This document shows positions 46,162-57,421 of a DNA stretch of 64,000 bases, piece by piece. Every line of letters starts with the position of its first letter. The first letter of the stretch is position 1. The notes below the pieces were generated by a model. It was not told the DNA's origin, made no database searches, and was given only the letters and a program-made list of their open reading frames with translations. The position numbers and the translations under genes are program-made. Source of the DNA: Ampelomyces quisqualis (taxonomy: Eukaryota; Ascomycota; Dothideomycetes; Pleosporales; Phaeosphaeriaceae); NCBI GenBank assembly GCA_018398575.1, contig JAGTXZ010000008.1:310001-374000 (forward strand), written 5' to 3'.

Positions 46162-47536
46162 TGTCGCAGAGCCTGAACAGACGATACGAATCTTTGCGCA
46201 AGTCTCTACAGCAGTGTACTGATTATTCTTTGAAGATGCGTGTTGAGTTATGTTGAGTTGTGTTCATGATACTTCAGTGTCGAGCACTTGGTTGAAGATA
46301 TACTGTCGACGAGATGGGAAAAGCAAACAATACATCTCGTCCTCCAAAGGTCATATATATACTCAGTCATGAATGTTTCACCTGCCTACACAAACTTCCA
46401 AAATATCACGATCACACACCCATTTGCACCGCCGCGTGTACCATTTATTGGCCCTGCACCGCCTCATGTGGCTGGTGTAGATTTCCGTCGATCTGATTGG
46501 TTCTCCGGCGCCATCCGTCGCGTGAACCAGGTTTGCACATGGCCCGCCTGAACAAGCTGCTGAGGCTTGACAACGCCACCTTCTCGTGCAGCTGACGTAT
46601 TTTGTTCGTGGTGTGTGACTGCAAGGTATCATGCAACCGGGTTTTCGCACGTTGCCCTACCGGTAGGGCGCAGTGTGCCGTGGTGTTCAGGGCGCTATCA
46701 GGCGGGTACCTTGCAGTCACCTGGTAGCCGGTAAGTTGTTGCCTATGATGATGTTCCATCGTCCTGTCAGTTGTCCGCACGTCCGGTGTCAAGGGTCGCA
46801 AGCATTGACTAAAAATATGGCTAAAAAAGGGTTTGCTGCTCATGATTATACATCACGCCAAGGGCAATGAAACGCTTGCTTACTCTGCGTAGAAAAATGA
46901 GAAGGCCTGGGACTAGGGGGCTGTACTATCTGAAGGACTTGGTTCAGAGTTCCAGCTGCCTGTTGTCGCCAAGGAGAGAAAGTTAGTGTTCAGGCGAAAA
47001 TATGTTTTGCAAAACCTTTGCGGAGCATGTTTGATATTGAAGCGTAGACCAAGGACAAGGTGGATTAGGTCAAGCATAGCACATCGAAATAACTTGATAC
47101 AATTTCCACAGGTCTACGAGACTATATTAGAACCTGTGAGAGCATGGCTATAGGTATGCTCATGGGAGTTTTACTTCCTAACCGCGCGGACTCTCAGAAC
47201 TGAACGCAGAAGAAGTGTAGAACTTGAGACGTTTAGGTGTACTTGGCTCATTTTATTTTTACGCACGGGCGTGCGGTATCGCGGGTAGGAATGCAGAACA
47301 TCGAGTTGTAAACGATGTTGTGGCTATACTTGTTCGTGAAGGTACATGGCCAATTGCAAACTTTATAATTACTAGTGACCATCTGGCACTCAGCACGTCA
47401 CAGTCTCCTTCATTTTTTTTTGTGAATATCTTGTGAAGCAAGTTTGTTTTCTCAGAATCAAAGTGCAGTTTGTGCGTCATGTGTATGAGGTCTGTATGTA
47501 CAAAGGTAACCAAGCGCCGGTGTTCAGTAAAACATT
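46162..47536. other. intergenic, 1.4 kb
   Basis: No convincing gene. Short open frames lack start, splice or composition support. Confidence 0.45.
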
Positions 47537-48007
47537 CTAGGAATTGATGACGATTGTGACATAATCCACCACTCCTACGGATGTGCAAACGGTCCGGTCA
47601 CCACCAGCGGAACGGCAGTAGGTTGGGACGGAGCCCTCGCCCCATTTGCCAGATGCCTGACCAGTTTGGTGGTAGATAGCCAAATCCGTATCACCATCGC
47701 CCTTGGGCTTTGTAGCAACAAAACGGTAGTTGCTGTCGGGCTCGCCGCAGGTAATTGTCTCACTGGGAAGGCTGGTGGCTCCAATAGAACAGGTGATGTT
47801 CTTAACGTCATCGCCAGAGAGCTTGAAGTTGATGGATTCGATGCCGTTGGGACCTTTGAACAGGTAGTATTCAGCGATATCGATGTTTTCGTACCTCTCG
47901 ATGTCGATGGGTTTACCGCAATGGGCTGGGTTGGGACAGTCGCTGGTCTGCGGTGCGGGAGCTGCGAGAGCAACAGCGAAGAGGGAGGCGGCGACTATGA
48001 ATTGCAT
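47537..48007 (-). CDS. Alt a 1-like (AA1) small secreted protein
   Basis: Single exon, 156 aa, ATG at 48007. The signal peptide MQFIVAASLFAVALAAPA is followed by a Cys-containing beta-rich domain: YENIDIAEYYLFKGPNGIES, NITCSIGATS, ETITCGEPDSNYRF, and a C-terminal TYCRSAGGDRTVCTSVGVVD that matches the end of the AA1-like fold. The family, named after the Alternaria allergen Alt a 1, is largely confined to Dothideomycetes and related fungi. Its members are secreted, and some interact with plant PR-5 proteins. Extracellular location is expected; an effector-like or flavonoid-binding role is family knowledge, not shown here. A TATA element lies about 125 bp upstream. Confidence 0.82.
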   Translation of the reverse strand: MQFIVAASLFAVALAAPAPQTSDCPNPAHCGKPIDIERYENIDIAEYYLFKGPNGIESINFKLSGDDVKNITCSIGATSLPSETITCGEPDSNYRFVATKPKGDGDTDLAIYHQTGQASGKWGEGSVPTYCRSAGGDRTVCTSVGVVDYVTIVINS

Positions 48008-48129
48008 GCTGACGATTTTGATGGCTGAAGTTGGAAGCAGGTAGATTGTGAGGCTTGGTGGTGAGCAGAGATTGTGGGGTGATGTTTGTATGTTGGATGA
48101 TGTTTTGATGGCAGAGATAACTAAGCCTA

Positions 48130-48137
48130 CTTATATG
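48130..48137 (-). promoter_or_regulatory. TATA-like element of the Alt a 1-like gene
   Basis: CATATAAG on the minus strand, about 125 bp before the start codon at 48007. Confidence 0.4.
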
Positions 48138-49154
48138 ACCTTGACGATACCTACTACCTCCTTTTCGACGTGACTCGGTCCAAAAATTGTCCAAATTTAC
48201 AAGAAGTGGATGCTAGCCTCTTGTTGTGACCCTCGTCGGAGCAACGGTGAAGCAATCGTCCACACCTTGGCCGCCCCCCGGGCACCGGTTGCTTTGTGCC
48301 GACTGGGGTGCATGCACGAGGCAATTTGCTGGTGATCGCTGCAGACTGTCGGCGTAGAGGCCTGTTGTGTTCAATACATACATGGCAATAATTGTGTTTG
48401 CTCGTCCCATGAGGATGTCCCTGGTATGGCATGCCCACCTAACTTTGATCCTGGAATCAATAAGTAAAGCATAGGTCCATTGCAAAGTGTGAGGTACCGA
48501 TATGCAGGCCATAATCGCTGCCAGTTTCAGATTCATGTCATACTTGCCTTTGCTCAAAAATTAGCAATTGCAAGGCTGTTTTACCTAGCCTTACAGGTAA
48601 CCATTGGCGAATGTTTGTACAGAGCCGCACACCAAATCCGTGCGACAACGACCCACTCTGCTTTTGGGTACCGTATAATATCGATTTGGGTAATGAATTT
48701 GCGTGTCGGGCGAGTTCTCCGCGCATCTTGTATTGAAAGACTCTTCAACCCCCAGGAGAATCGCGATGCGAAGCGTGCGCCGTGCGGTCTTCGTCATGGA
48801 TCTGCGAAACCTCATAACAAGAGACAATCACCACACTTGTCAACGAAAGATGTTACGTCATGGCAACCTTCGCTTCCTCATCAGTGGAGTCGCCCGACAC
48901 CATCGTCGGAACAGCTAGGCGAAGCTCTCGGTTGCACCTTGTGCCAATTTTTCGCCTGTCTCAACATGCGCAGCGGCATTACCGATATGGCCTTGCTGGC
49001 ATTGGATGACTCGGAAGCGGTGAGACTGGAACCCTTCTGAGAGCCTTCCGCATCAAACATAAACAAGAGGGTTGATTCTTCGAAATATCTCATCGGATAG
49101 CCTTCGCAGGGGCTTGTTGCTTGCAACAACGACGAAGTCGCCGTTGGGCCCGAG
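48138..49154. other. intergenic, 1.0 kb
   Basis: A minus-strand frame (48557-48213) contains MNLKLAAIMACISVPHTLQW but lacks an ATG at its head and family support. Otherwise nothing. Confidence 0.4.
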
Positions 49155-49362
49155 GAGTCTCGTTTTACAGAGGCAGGCTAGCCTAGGGGCCGAGGTCCAG
49201 TCGTGGTGAAGAGTGTTATGACAGCCTGTGTCGAGGGCTGGTGAGGCCGGTTTCTGTAGCAGAATTCTGAATGCTGGCTCTTGCACTGGCTGGTCGTACT
49301 TCGGCCGCTAGGTACCGGTAACTACCGTAACTAGGCTAGCCTGGCTCTGTAAAACGAGACTC
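49155..49362. mobile_element. MITE-like element with 32-bp terminal inverted repeats
   Basis: The left arm 49155-49186 begins GAGTCTCGTTTTACAG. The right arm 49331-49362 is its reverse complement with one mismatch in 32 bases. Total length is 208 bp, with no coding capacity. The flanking bases do not show an obvious target-site duplication. It is unrelated in sequence to the element at 36562. Confidence 0.78.
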
Positions 49363-50653
49363 TACCCGCGTAACCCGCCAACCCGCCAACATCTACGATC
49401 TTGGCCAGTTCAGCGGGTACGGTACAAGATTCGGTTCGAGGCCTGCATCAACGGGCCTTTTACACTGCACAGCACGAATGCTCTGAAGGCTCAACGTTCA
49501 AGTTGAAACCTGACCACACTTGGATTCATCAGGCGCTGTTTCTTCTGCACGATGTATTGGGAACACAAGGACTTGGGCGCTGGATTTGTGAAGTACCTAG
49601 GTCGTGGACTTCATACGCAACGATTCTTGAAGATACCAAGACACCAGCCAGGTAATAGGAGCTTTAACGCAAGAGCTCGACGAATTGATTCATGTTCAGC
49701 GGCATACGAGCCGGCAGCACGCAGTCGTCTCTCACAGAGGTCGAAGGCCCACCCATCCAAAGGCTTGAGCATCGCGATGTGACGATCAGTCAACCTCTCA
49801 GCAATGTACAAACTCAATACCACGAGAGATTTGGAAGATTGTGAAGTCAGTGAGGAAAATCCATGTGCCACTCCGGCAGGCACAGAAAGGAAGTATGATC
49901 GCTTGCACACTCCACCTCCCGAGCTCCTCTCTGGTGCCAGCGACATGGTCAGCTGCGATTGCATCTTACACGTTACCACTGCTACGAACGTCCGGGACCC
50001 ACATCGTGAATAGGCCTTTACCGCTGACAAGCGCCAACGTTTGTCATCGTGGCAGACCTACATCGTGTGAGCAGGACTGCCACGTACGTGCAAGCTACTG
50101 CGTATCGAGGCTTCGTATTTTGGCAGCGCCACGATAGATTAGTGGAACTCTATCGACTCGGTGCGCGATGCCTCCTTTATGCTCGCAATTCTGTTGCTCT
50201 ATGCTACTTGGGGGATGACCAGACTGTTAGAGCCCAGATCTGGTCTTTATCTCTCTTGCATCGCCCAAATAAGCACGTAGGCTGACTATGCACGTAAGAC
50301 TCCAGTTGTTCAGCAGTCGCACTCAGAATTTGAGGTCACGCAGCATGCGGGTGTGTTCCTGACGCGGCCCGTAGCGCTCTTTCGCTCCAATCAGGCGTTG
50401 CAACATGTTTCCACATAGACCAAATCCCTGAACGCCAGCTGTACAAGCACATCACCCAACATGAAGCCATCAGAGGCGCACGATCCAGTGGAAAGAATTG
50501 AGATGCTGCCTGTAAAGAGTCTTGGACTTTCATGGGGTGCACTGACTGCCCAGACGCCCGATGTGGGCTTCACTTTCTTTAAGCTATCTGGGACTCCTTA
50601 TTCTCCGAATATAAGACTGTCTCAATATCAGCGAAGCGAAAACAAATCCAAAT
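49363..50653. other. intergenic, 1.3 kb
   Basis: Several medium open frames on both strands overlap one another (for example 49804-50013 on + and 50030-49611 on -). None has splice, family or composition support that separates it from chance. Confidence 0.4.
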
Positions 50654-52041
50654 ATGGGCGTTGTGGTGAGTGCTCTTTTGGCGGTGTAGGTGCAAGCTTG
50701 AAGTGGGTGCTGACGCGGCATCAGACACCACCAGTTGATCCTGCCAATGTCGTGCAAGCGCTGGTCTATACTCTGCTGGATGTTTTCGATGCCACAAGAG
50801 ATATATATCAAACCCTTCAAGTGAAGGAAAAACGAGACTATGAGTCAAGTCTGCGATCTAAGGGCTATCCGACCTCGAGGAGATTCGAATATGTCGAAGA
50901 TGACCAGTTGGGGAAGGCAGAGGATCTGATGATGGACAAAGCAGCGGTCACGCGACAATTTGAGATTGGCTTTCAGAAAGTCGGCGCTGAGTTTGCCATA
51001 GGCGATGGTATGCTTCATCGAGGAGTGTAGTGTCAGTCGTCATGCTAACGAATATCATCAGTGCCATCACATATCCAACTCCAAGCGCAGATCATTGCAC
51101 TACAAAGTGTCTTGGTCAAGACATTCTTATACGGACCCTTATCATCTGATTCAATCTCTCATCAGCTTTCGAATGTCAGCGCTGCATCAAGAGCAGCGGG
51201 AACATCCTCGGTCGATATACTTGCAGCTTTGATGCAGCGACAACAAGCAGCGTTACCACCCACTCCACGCTCATCACACTCGCCAGTTGGACGGTTAACC
51301 CCCTCACAAGCACCCCCATATCCAGTGACAACAATCGGATCAAACTCGGCGTCAACCTCGTTGGTCAGATATCAAAAGCCCATCCGCCCTCGAAGCGGTA
51401 GCTCATCAAACACCACCATCCTCGACGACTGGCGCACCCGCCCCAAAATGGACAGAACAGACACCGACACCACATCCATGACCGGCCCCACATCCTACGG
51501 CATGAAATCCGCCCCTCACGACCTCTACTGCCTCTACGCCATCGATCTCCAACGCCACCGCGACCAACAACTCGCATCAAGCATAACTTCCGACTCGGTT
51601 CCCTACTGCCCGCACTGCAAAAACACCCTGAACCTATCACCGGGCAAAGCATGGGAAGTCGTCAAACGCGACGACGGCTACGAGCGCGTCTTCCAAGTCT
51701 CCAATCGCTTCGTGGTGAAATGCCATCGCGACGGCGCCGACGGACAATATTCGTGCGTCCTGTGTTCGCGACACGCTGACGTCGACACTGTTTGTGGCGA
51801 CGTCAAAGCTCTGATCAAACACATCTTCGAAGACCATGGCGTGGGAGAACTCAAGCACGAAGAAGATATCACCGAGGTCGTTGAACTCGTGCCGTATCGC
51901 AGGAGAGATAGTGGGCTCGCCCACTCGATTGTATCTAGGAGTCGGCGTAGCGCGAGTGTGGGGCACAATAGTAGGAGAAAATCGGCGTATGAGCGGGAAG
52001 TAGATGCGTATGATCGGAGGTCGAGTAGGTGGGTTAATTGA
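50654..52041 (+). CDS. hypothetical protein with putative zinc-binding C-terminal half
   Basis: Three-exon model, 424 aa: 50654-50665, 50725-51007 and 51062-52041; introns 59 and 54 nt. The 12-nt first exon (MGVV) is followed by a helical segment ANVVQALVYTLLDVFDATRD and YQTLQVKEKRDYESSLRSKG. A Ser/Pro/Thr-rich middle comes next, then a Cys/His module: VPYCPHCKNTL, RFVVKCHRDGADGQYSCVLC, SRHADVDTVCGDVKALIKHI and FEDH. The spacing resembles zinc coordination, including a possible CxxC-x(n)-H-x(n)-H unit. The C-terminus is Arg/Ser-rich. Conserved-looking, but the family is not recognised. Confidence 0.75.
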
Positions 52042-52696
52042 TTGAGTCGGTGTTAGTATTTGTCCTGTGTGCGGTTTCGGTGTACATGTTGGGGTTTTTC
52101 ATGGTGGTCAATTTGTATTAGTAGTTTTCCATATCTTCATCATGCGTCATGTACTCCATGAACAATCTCGACCTTACCAATATTAAAACATGCAGTCTCA
52201 GCCCTACCGGCCCCGCCATCTATGCTCTCAAATTCTCAAGATCTCTTGCCGCGCCGTCTTACGGGCCACACCTCATCCTGATCCTGCAAGCCAACCACCA
52301 AAACGGACAATGCCACACGCAGTATTCCACACCTACATTACAAACATACCTCAAGTAGTAATACTTGGCAGCCGGTATAAACTTTCGCCCGACATGATTG
52401 TGGCACATGTACACGGCGCATCTTGTTCATGCATCGATAACTGCTTTTGGGCGGGCAGTTCGTCGACCATCCATTCTCCGTTTCGAGGCTAGTGGGGCGT
52501 GGTAGCTTCGGGTACGTACAGTACTTATGCGCGAGGATGAGTTTACCGAGTACGCGAGAGCTTAATTGTCACGAGGGACATGGAAGGGTTTAAAACCAGT
52601 TTGCAAGCATGTTGTGAACGGTATGTCGAGTTTCAAAATCACCGGTGCTCTTGGCGGTATTTGTCTCGTCTTGGGTGTACTTACACATGATCATGT
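52042..52696. other. intergenic, 655 bp between convergent genes
   Basis: No gene supported. Confidence 0.5.
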
Positions 52697-54442
52697 CTAG
52701 AATACAAAAGTCCTCCCGTACTTGCGATCCATATCCGCGTATTCTTCTTTGAGCATGCGACTCCTCAGCTTGTTCAGTCGGAGAATGACGCCTTCTTCTT
52801 CGCCTTCGAGGTCCTCGACGTCCTTGTCAAGACCCTGCGCGCCCCGAAGTTTCCAGATCAAGCCCTGCAGTCCGCCGCTGTGCGCGACGTCGCGCTTCTC
52901 CTTTGCCTCGGCAGCGAGGTAGGTCATGATCTTGCCCCAGGATTCTAGACCGACTTCTTCGCACTGTTCGCACTTTATGCGCAGGGCGTCGTTGGCGCGC
53001 ATGGAGTCGAGAGTTTGCGCGATTTTGGAGGTGGAAACGCCGTCGCGCACCCACGAGAGGCCTTGTTGGCGCTGTTTTGTTGAAGAGCCTGCGGTTGCAA
53101 AGAGAACCTCGCCAATGTAGGTCTTGAGTGCAGCCTCTTCGCAGCGATCGGCTTCTTTGCGAACGAGGGGCTCGTTGCCCGAAGGAGGAACAGCCGGGTA
53201 GTCTGGTTCTGCGAGAAGACTTAGAATAGTACCCACTAAGCTTGAGTCCGTGAGCTTCGACGTGGTCGGAGCTGTTCTCTCTTCATCTGCGTTCAGACGA
53301 GCGCGTAGGATAGATATTAGAATTGGTAGGGCTGGGGCGAGGCGCCCGTTTGCAGCGTAGAAAGTAGCCAGACTGGTGGTGGCAGAAACAATGTTCGGGG
53401 TAACGGACCCCTTGGGTGCGTTGGCCGACAAGATGCCGGTCTCGCGGTCGATGACAGCGGCGGGTTCCGGTGTGGGCAAGCCAGATATTGCAATGTCGAG
53501 AGCCCAGCGGTACATTTCTTCTGCCGAGTCTGGCAACTCTTTGAAGCTGAGCCAATCCGCGTACCCAAGCGCAGCTTTCAGTCGTTGGTTTGTGGAGAAG
53601 CCCTTGGATGTGATGATCCTCATGTAGTACACCTCCGGGGCATCTGCGGCAGGATCGCGATGCTCTTCGTCGGGCACTTCGGGCATGCCTGGCAGTGTTG
53701 CCTTTGGTCGCGTGTTCGTCGGCGAGAGAACGAACTCGGGCGCCCATACATTTCGCCTCCACTTGTCCGTGACCCATCCTTCCAAGCGTTCTGCTGCTGT
53801 TGCCATGCCCATCAGGACCTCGTAGTAGCCCTGCCGCCATTCTTCGCTCTTCGCTGTTATATCAAACCCTGCCTTGCCGACCCCGGGCACCAGTATCCCG
53901 CCCTCTTCTTGCTCCACGATGCCCTCGCCGTCTTTGCTAGGGTCTTCCAGCCTGTTCAGCGCGTACCGCAGCTCTGAGTACACTCTTGCCCAGTTTGGGA
54001 AACCTTCGTCCTCGTTGTTCTCCGGCACCTGCCACCACTTGCCTCTGCGGAAACGGAACCTCGTGATCAAACTCCATTCGTGCGGTGACGGAAATGCCCG
54101 CTCTTGCTGCTCGCTGAGCACGCCCAAACTCGCTATGCTGAAGCACGAGGTGATGAGAAATATGAGGATCGAATATCGGACACTGAGTTTGGCTGTCTCC
54201 TTGATGAATTTCTTGTGGTTCGAACTAATCGAAAACAGACGCAAGAGCTGGCCGTTGGAGAGGTGCTGGCCGGAGGGGTAGAGGAATGGCAGCTGCGGGC
54301 GCGTAGAGCCCTGATGCGCTGCGAGGAACTGTCGCGGGTGTCTATACGAGAACTGGCGGGGGCATGGTCGGCCGGAGGTGGGCGCATGCGATGGTCTCGG
54401 AGCTCCCCGCGGCAGCTGCAGTCGACGGACGGGCGGCCGCAT
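52697..54442 (-). CDS. mitochondrial membrane protein, TPR-like
   Basis: Single exon, 581 aa. The N-terminal about 75 residues are rich in Arg, Pro and Ser and lack acidic residues, like a mitochondrial presequence. One membrane span follows (SVRYSILIFLITSCFSIASL), then a large soluble part. Helical repeats (LKAALGYADWLSFKELPDSA, EEMYRWALDIAISGLPTP, TTSLATFYAANGRLAPALPI) resemble tetratricopeptide pairs. Further Cys (IKCEQCEEVGLESWGKIMTY) lie near the C-terminus. An inner-membrane anchor with a TPR scaffold is the likely architecture; function is unknown. The ATG is at 54442, 158 bp from the divergent NOP6 start. Confidence 0.72.
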   Translation of the reverse strand: MRPPVRRLQLPRGAPRPSHAPTSGRPCPRQFSYRHPRQFLAAHQGSTRPQLPFLYPSGQHLSNGQLLRLFSISSNHKKFIKETAKLSVRYSILIFLITSCFSIASLGVLSEQQERAFPSPHEWSLITRFRFRRGKWWQVPENNEDEGFPNWARVYSELRYALNRLEDPSKDGEGIVEQEEGGILVPGVGKAGFDITAKSEEWRQGYYEVLMGMATAAERLEGWVTDKWRRNVWAPEFVLSPTNTRPKATLPGMPEVPDEEHRDPAADAPEVYYMRIITSKGFSTNQRLKAALGYADWLSFKELPDSAEEMYRWALDIAISGLPTPEPAAVIDRETGILSANAPKGSVTPNIVSATTSLATFYAANGRLAPALPILISILRARLNADEERTAPTTSKLTDSSLVGTILSLLAEPDYPAVPPSGNEPLVRKEADRCEEAALKTYIGEVLFATAGSSTKQRQQGLSWVRDGVSTSKIAQTLDSMRANDALRIKCEQCEEVGLESWGKIMTYLAAEAKEKRDVAHSGGLQGLIWKLRGAQGLDKDVEDLEGEEEGVILRLNKLRSRMLKEEYADMDRKYGRTFVF

Positions 54443-54600
54443 TGTCGCTCGGCCTCTGAGCGTCTGGTGTTCGCTAGCAGTGATGCTGTCGAGGGACGGT
54501 ACGCGCTAAAATGACGGCCGTTGACCGCCCCGGCAGAACTTTGGAAAAAAGTCGCGGTGCAACACTGCCGTCACGCTTCAACAACACTTTTTGCTCCATC
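54443..54600. promoter_or_regulatory. short bidirectional promoter, mitochondrial protein / NOP6
   Basis: Only 158 bp separate two divergent start codons, so the core promoters must share this segment. Confidence 0.5.
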
Positions 54601-55890
54601 ATGTCGAAAACAAGAGACCGCGCGCCCAAGGAAGCGAAGGAGGAGAAGAAGCGCAAGCGACAGGACGAGGGCGAAGAGATCCCTAAAAAGTCCAAAAAGT
54701 CCAGAAAGTCCGATGTCGACCCAGTTGCGCCGGCGGTAGAGGAGACAGTCAAGCTGGACAAGAAGGCCGAGAAGGAAGAAAGGAAGAGGCGTAAGAAGGA
54801 GCGCAAAGAAGAGGCTGCCGCTGAAGCTGGCGAAGAGAAGGACGATGTGCCAATGCCCGACGCGACCAACGGCTCAACCTCCAAAGACGACAAGAAGAAG
54901 TCGAAGAAGGACAAGCAGGAGAAAAAGGAGAAGAAAGAAAAGGAGGAGAGAAAATCCAAAAAGTCCAAAGATGCACCTGAAAAGAGCACTTCATCGACGG
55001 AAGCGCAGAACGATGTTGCAACAGACGATGTCGCGGCCACAAACGGCGCAGACGTCGAATCCAAGCAAGAGAAAAAGAAGGCTAAGAAGGAGAAAAAAGA
55101 GAAAAAGGAAAAGAAGTCCAAGAAAGCGAAGAATGATGATGCAGCCACTGCAGGAGAAGAGCCTGCCGCTGAAACCAACGGTGATGCGACGGGCGAAGAT
55201 GCCGAAGCAGGCGCTGAAGAAGACGGAGACGAAACCGCAGAGTCAGGAAAGAAGGGTCGTTTTATCGTCTTCGTTGGTACGTGGTCAATCGCAAAGGTCT
55301 GCACTGATCAATATTGACTCTACCACAAGGCAATCTCCCCTACTCTGCAACGAAAGAGTCCATCTCCGAGCACTTTGAAAAGCTTCACCCAACCGATATT
55401 CGCCTGCGCACTTACAAGGGAACCGAGAAGTTTATGGGCACATGCTTCATCGAATTCGACCGCTTCGACCGCATGGAAACTTGTCTGAAGAAGTACCACC
55501 ACTCCGTCTTCCCGGATGGCAAGAAGAAAGAAGGTCGCAAGATTAACGTCGAATTGAGGTAAGCAGTAGTGTATATGTTCCTCTAGCTCCGTTCAGATGC
55601 TCATTTCCACATGTAGTGCCGGCGGCGGCGGAAACAGCGAAAACCGCAAATCCCGCATCGTAGCTAAAAACGACAAACTACACGACGAGCGAGCACGCGA
55701 CCGAGAAAAGCGCGCTGAACTCGAAATGAAGCAGGGCGAGCGCAAGGAGAAGAAGGACAAGTTGAAGAAGGGCGGCAAAGGCGAGGCCGAGGAAGAAGAA
55801 GACGCTGGCCCAGATAATGCTGGCATGCATCCTGCCCGTCTCGCTATGATGCAAGCGCCTGCGCGTCCGATGCATAGGCAACGGTACTAA
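54601..55890 (+). CDS. NOP6: nucleolar RNA-binding protein Nop6-like
   Basis: Three-exon model, 392 aa: 54601-55276, 55330-55558 and 55617-55890; introns 53 and 58 nt. The first 225 residues are dominated by Lys/Glu runs (KKEKKEKKEKKSKKAK-type), typical of nucleolar proteins. An RRM follows: RFIVFVGNLPYSATKESISE (RNP2), KFMGTCFIEFDRFDRMETCL (RNP1-like), with RKINVELSAGGGGNSENRKS closing it. A basic/acidic tail ends with HPARLAMMQAPARPMHRQRY. In yeast Nop6 binds early pre-rRNA during 40S assembly. The RNP2 strand is interrupted by intron 1, and the joined reading supports the model. Confidence 0.9.
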
Positions 55891-56066
55891 ACGCTCGCTG
55901 GTACCTTGGTGCAACCTGGAGTTTTACGATCTATTTCACGGTCATGATTTGCGGCCACAATTTGAGGGTAGATATTGGAAAATCAAGCTTGATTGGGACA
56001 ACTTGTAGAAGGTCATTGCATAAGATACTACCATTTATCATCCCGCCAACGTCCCCTCTCATCCAC

Positions 56067-56584
56067 TTACGTCATGCTCTCAAACTTCTTCGTCTCCTTC
56101 ATCCATCCCTCCTGCCCGTTCCACCCGTCTAACCACACACACCTATCCTTGCAGAAATACTCCGTTGTTGGCTGGAACGTGAAGTTGCCGTCCAAACACC
56201 CCATCATAATAATCACATGCCCTCTCACATACGGATTGCATTCATTCGTCGCCAGAACGTTACTCCCACAGACACTACAGAAGCTACGCGTAGGCGTACT
56301 TCCGGGTGCTGTGGCCGTGTCGAGATAACCTGCGAGCTTCGATTCGCCGGAGAGGAGGGTGAGTTGCTGGAGGATATTAAGATACTTGGTAGGACGGGAG
56401 GGCAAGCGAAGGAGGATAGAAGCGCGCAAACCTCGTGTTTGAAAAACAGATTCGCCTGGAAAGCAGATCCAGACATCTTCTTGCAATTGGAGCCGTGGCA
56501 CGTTACTGCAATTGTTGGTTCGCCTCGGATGGTGTAGCGGATTGCGCTGCACAGGCAGGAGCCGGTGAATGTTGGGGAGGACAT
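56067..56584 (-). CDS. GFA/CENP-V family protein with altered zinc motif
   Basis: Two-exon model, 150 aa: exons 56584-56432 and 56366-56067, intron 65 nt with a GTTTGC donor. The fold signature is visible: Cys10-x-Cys12 (GSCLCSAIRY), then CHGSNCKKMSGS where family members read CHCxxC, then TRSFCSVCGSNVL. Position 31 is Gly instead of Cys, so the site equivalent to the catalytic zinc in bacterial Gfa loses one ligand, while the two CxC/CxxC pairs of the structural zinc remain. Relatives are glutathione-dependent formaldehyde-activating enzymes or simply zinc proteins. Activity of this copy is doubtful. Confidence 0.85.
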
Positions 56585-57421
56585 GGTGGAGCAAGTGTGC
56601 TTGGTAGAAATGTCGCACAGGTGATAAGTGGGTAATGATGCAGCCTTTTGTTCAATCTAGATCGCTACATACTCCGGCGTTGATGTACTCTTACTGTGCC
56701 TTGTACAGAAGGGTATACACCGGAGTTATGGAGTTAAGCTCATGCAGGTTTAAGGCGTGCAGTACCGACAATCATCGGGTGTGTATAAAGTGCTTCGGAC
56801 TCCGTCCTGGGATTCCTTCTTTGCGTCAAGCGAAATTATACATTCTTGCATATAAACTGGGTACATATTCAAAATGACATGATCTTAATTATAAGCGAAG
56901 GCAAGTGCTCGTCTGGTGAAAGAAATGGTGGCGGTGTTTGACCAATCAGATTCATGGACTAGTGGGGGCTCCCGACTTAGTCACCATTACATGTCTAGGA
57001 TGTCAACTATTTATCTTGCTACTTCCACCTTTAACGAAACGCTTTAAACTATCAAAGTCCGAGATATTGGCGGCTACTACAACAACTTAAGGTGAGGACA
57101 TGATTCTCTAAGCGTCGCACCGTGTGGACGTTTCCCCGTTGTATGCGCGATGAAGCTAAATTGCGAGTCCCTACAACACCTTGTGGTGTGCTTTTCTGAG
57201 ACTGACGCTTTTCTGGTCTATTGAAGTTCTATGAAAATCTCTTGTACTATCGAAAAGCATCATGCTCGTTCGAAACTTCCAAAGCGCGCCACCATCAAGC
57301 TAAAAATACGCAAGCTTAGACATCACTGACCGTACCTACAGAAGCGAGAGAACCATCCTTAGCCCAAAGGATATCGCTCATACCGCAGGTGCAAAAGCCT
57401 CAATCAATCGCACCAACCAAA
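56585..57421. other. intergenic, 837 bp
   Basis: Divergent promoter region between the GFA gene and the molybdopterin synthase gene; AT-richer in the middle. No gene. Confidence 0.45.

Noticed and set aside
49420..49450. GGTTCGAGGCC resembling a tRNA T-loop
   Set aside because: No acceptor, D or anticodon stem could be built around it.
49401..50030. Overlapping open frames on both strands near 49.4-50.0 kb
   Set aside because: No family, splice support or distinguishing composition; they could not be separated from chance.
54474..55304. 276-codon minus-strand frame rich in Ser/Phe
   Set aside because: It is the mirror of the Lys/Glu-rich NOP6 coding exon, which has an RRM and correct splicing.
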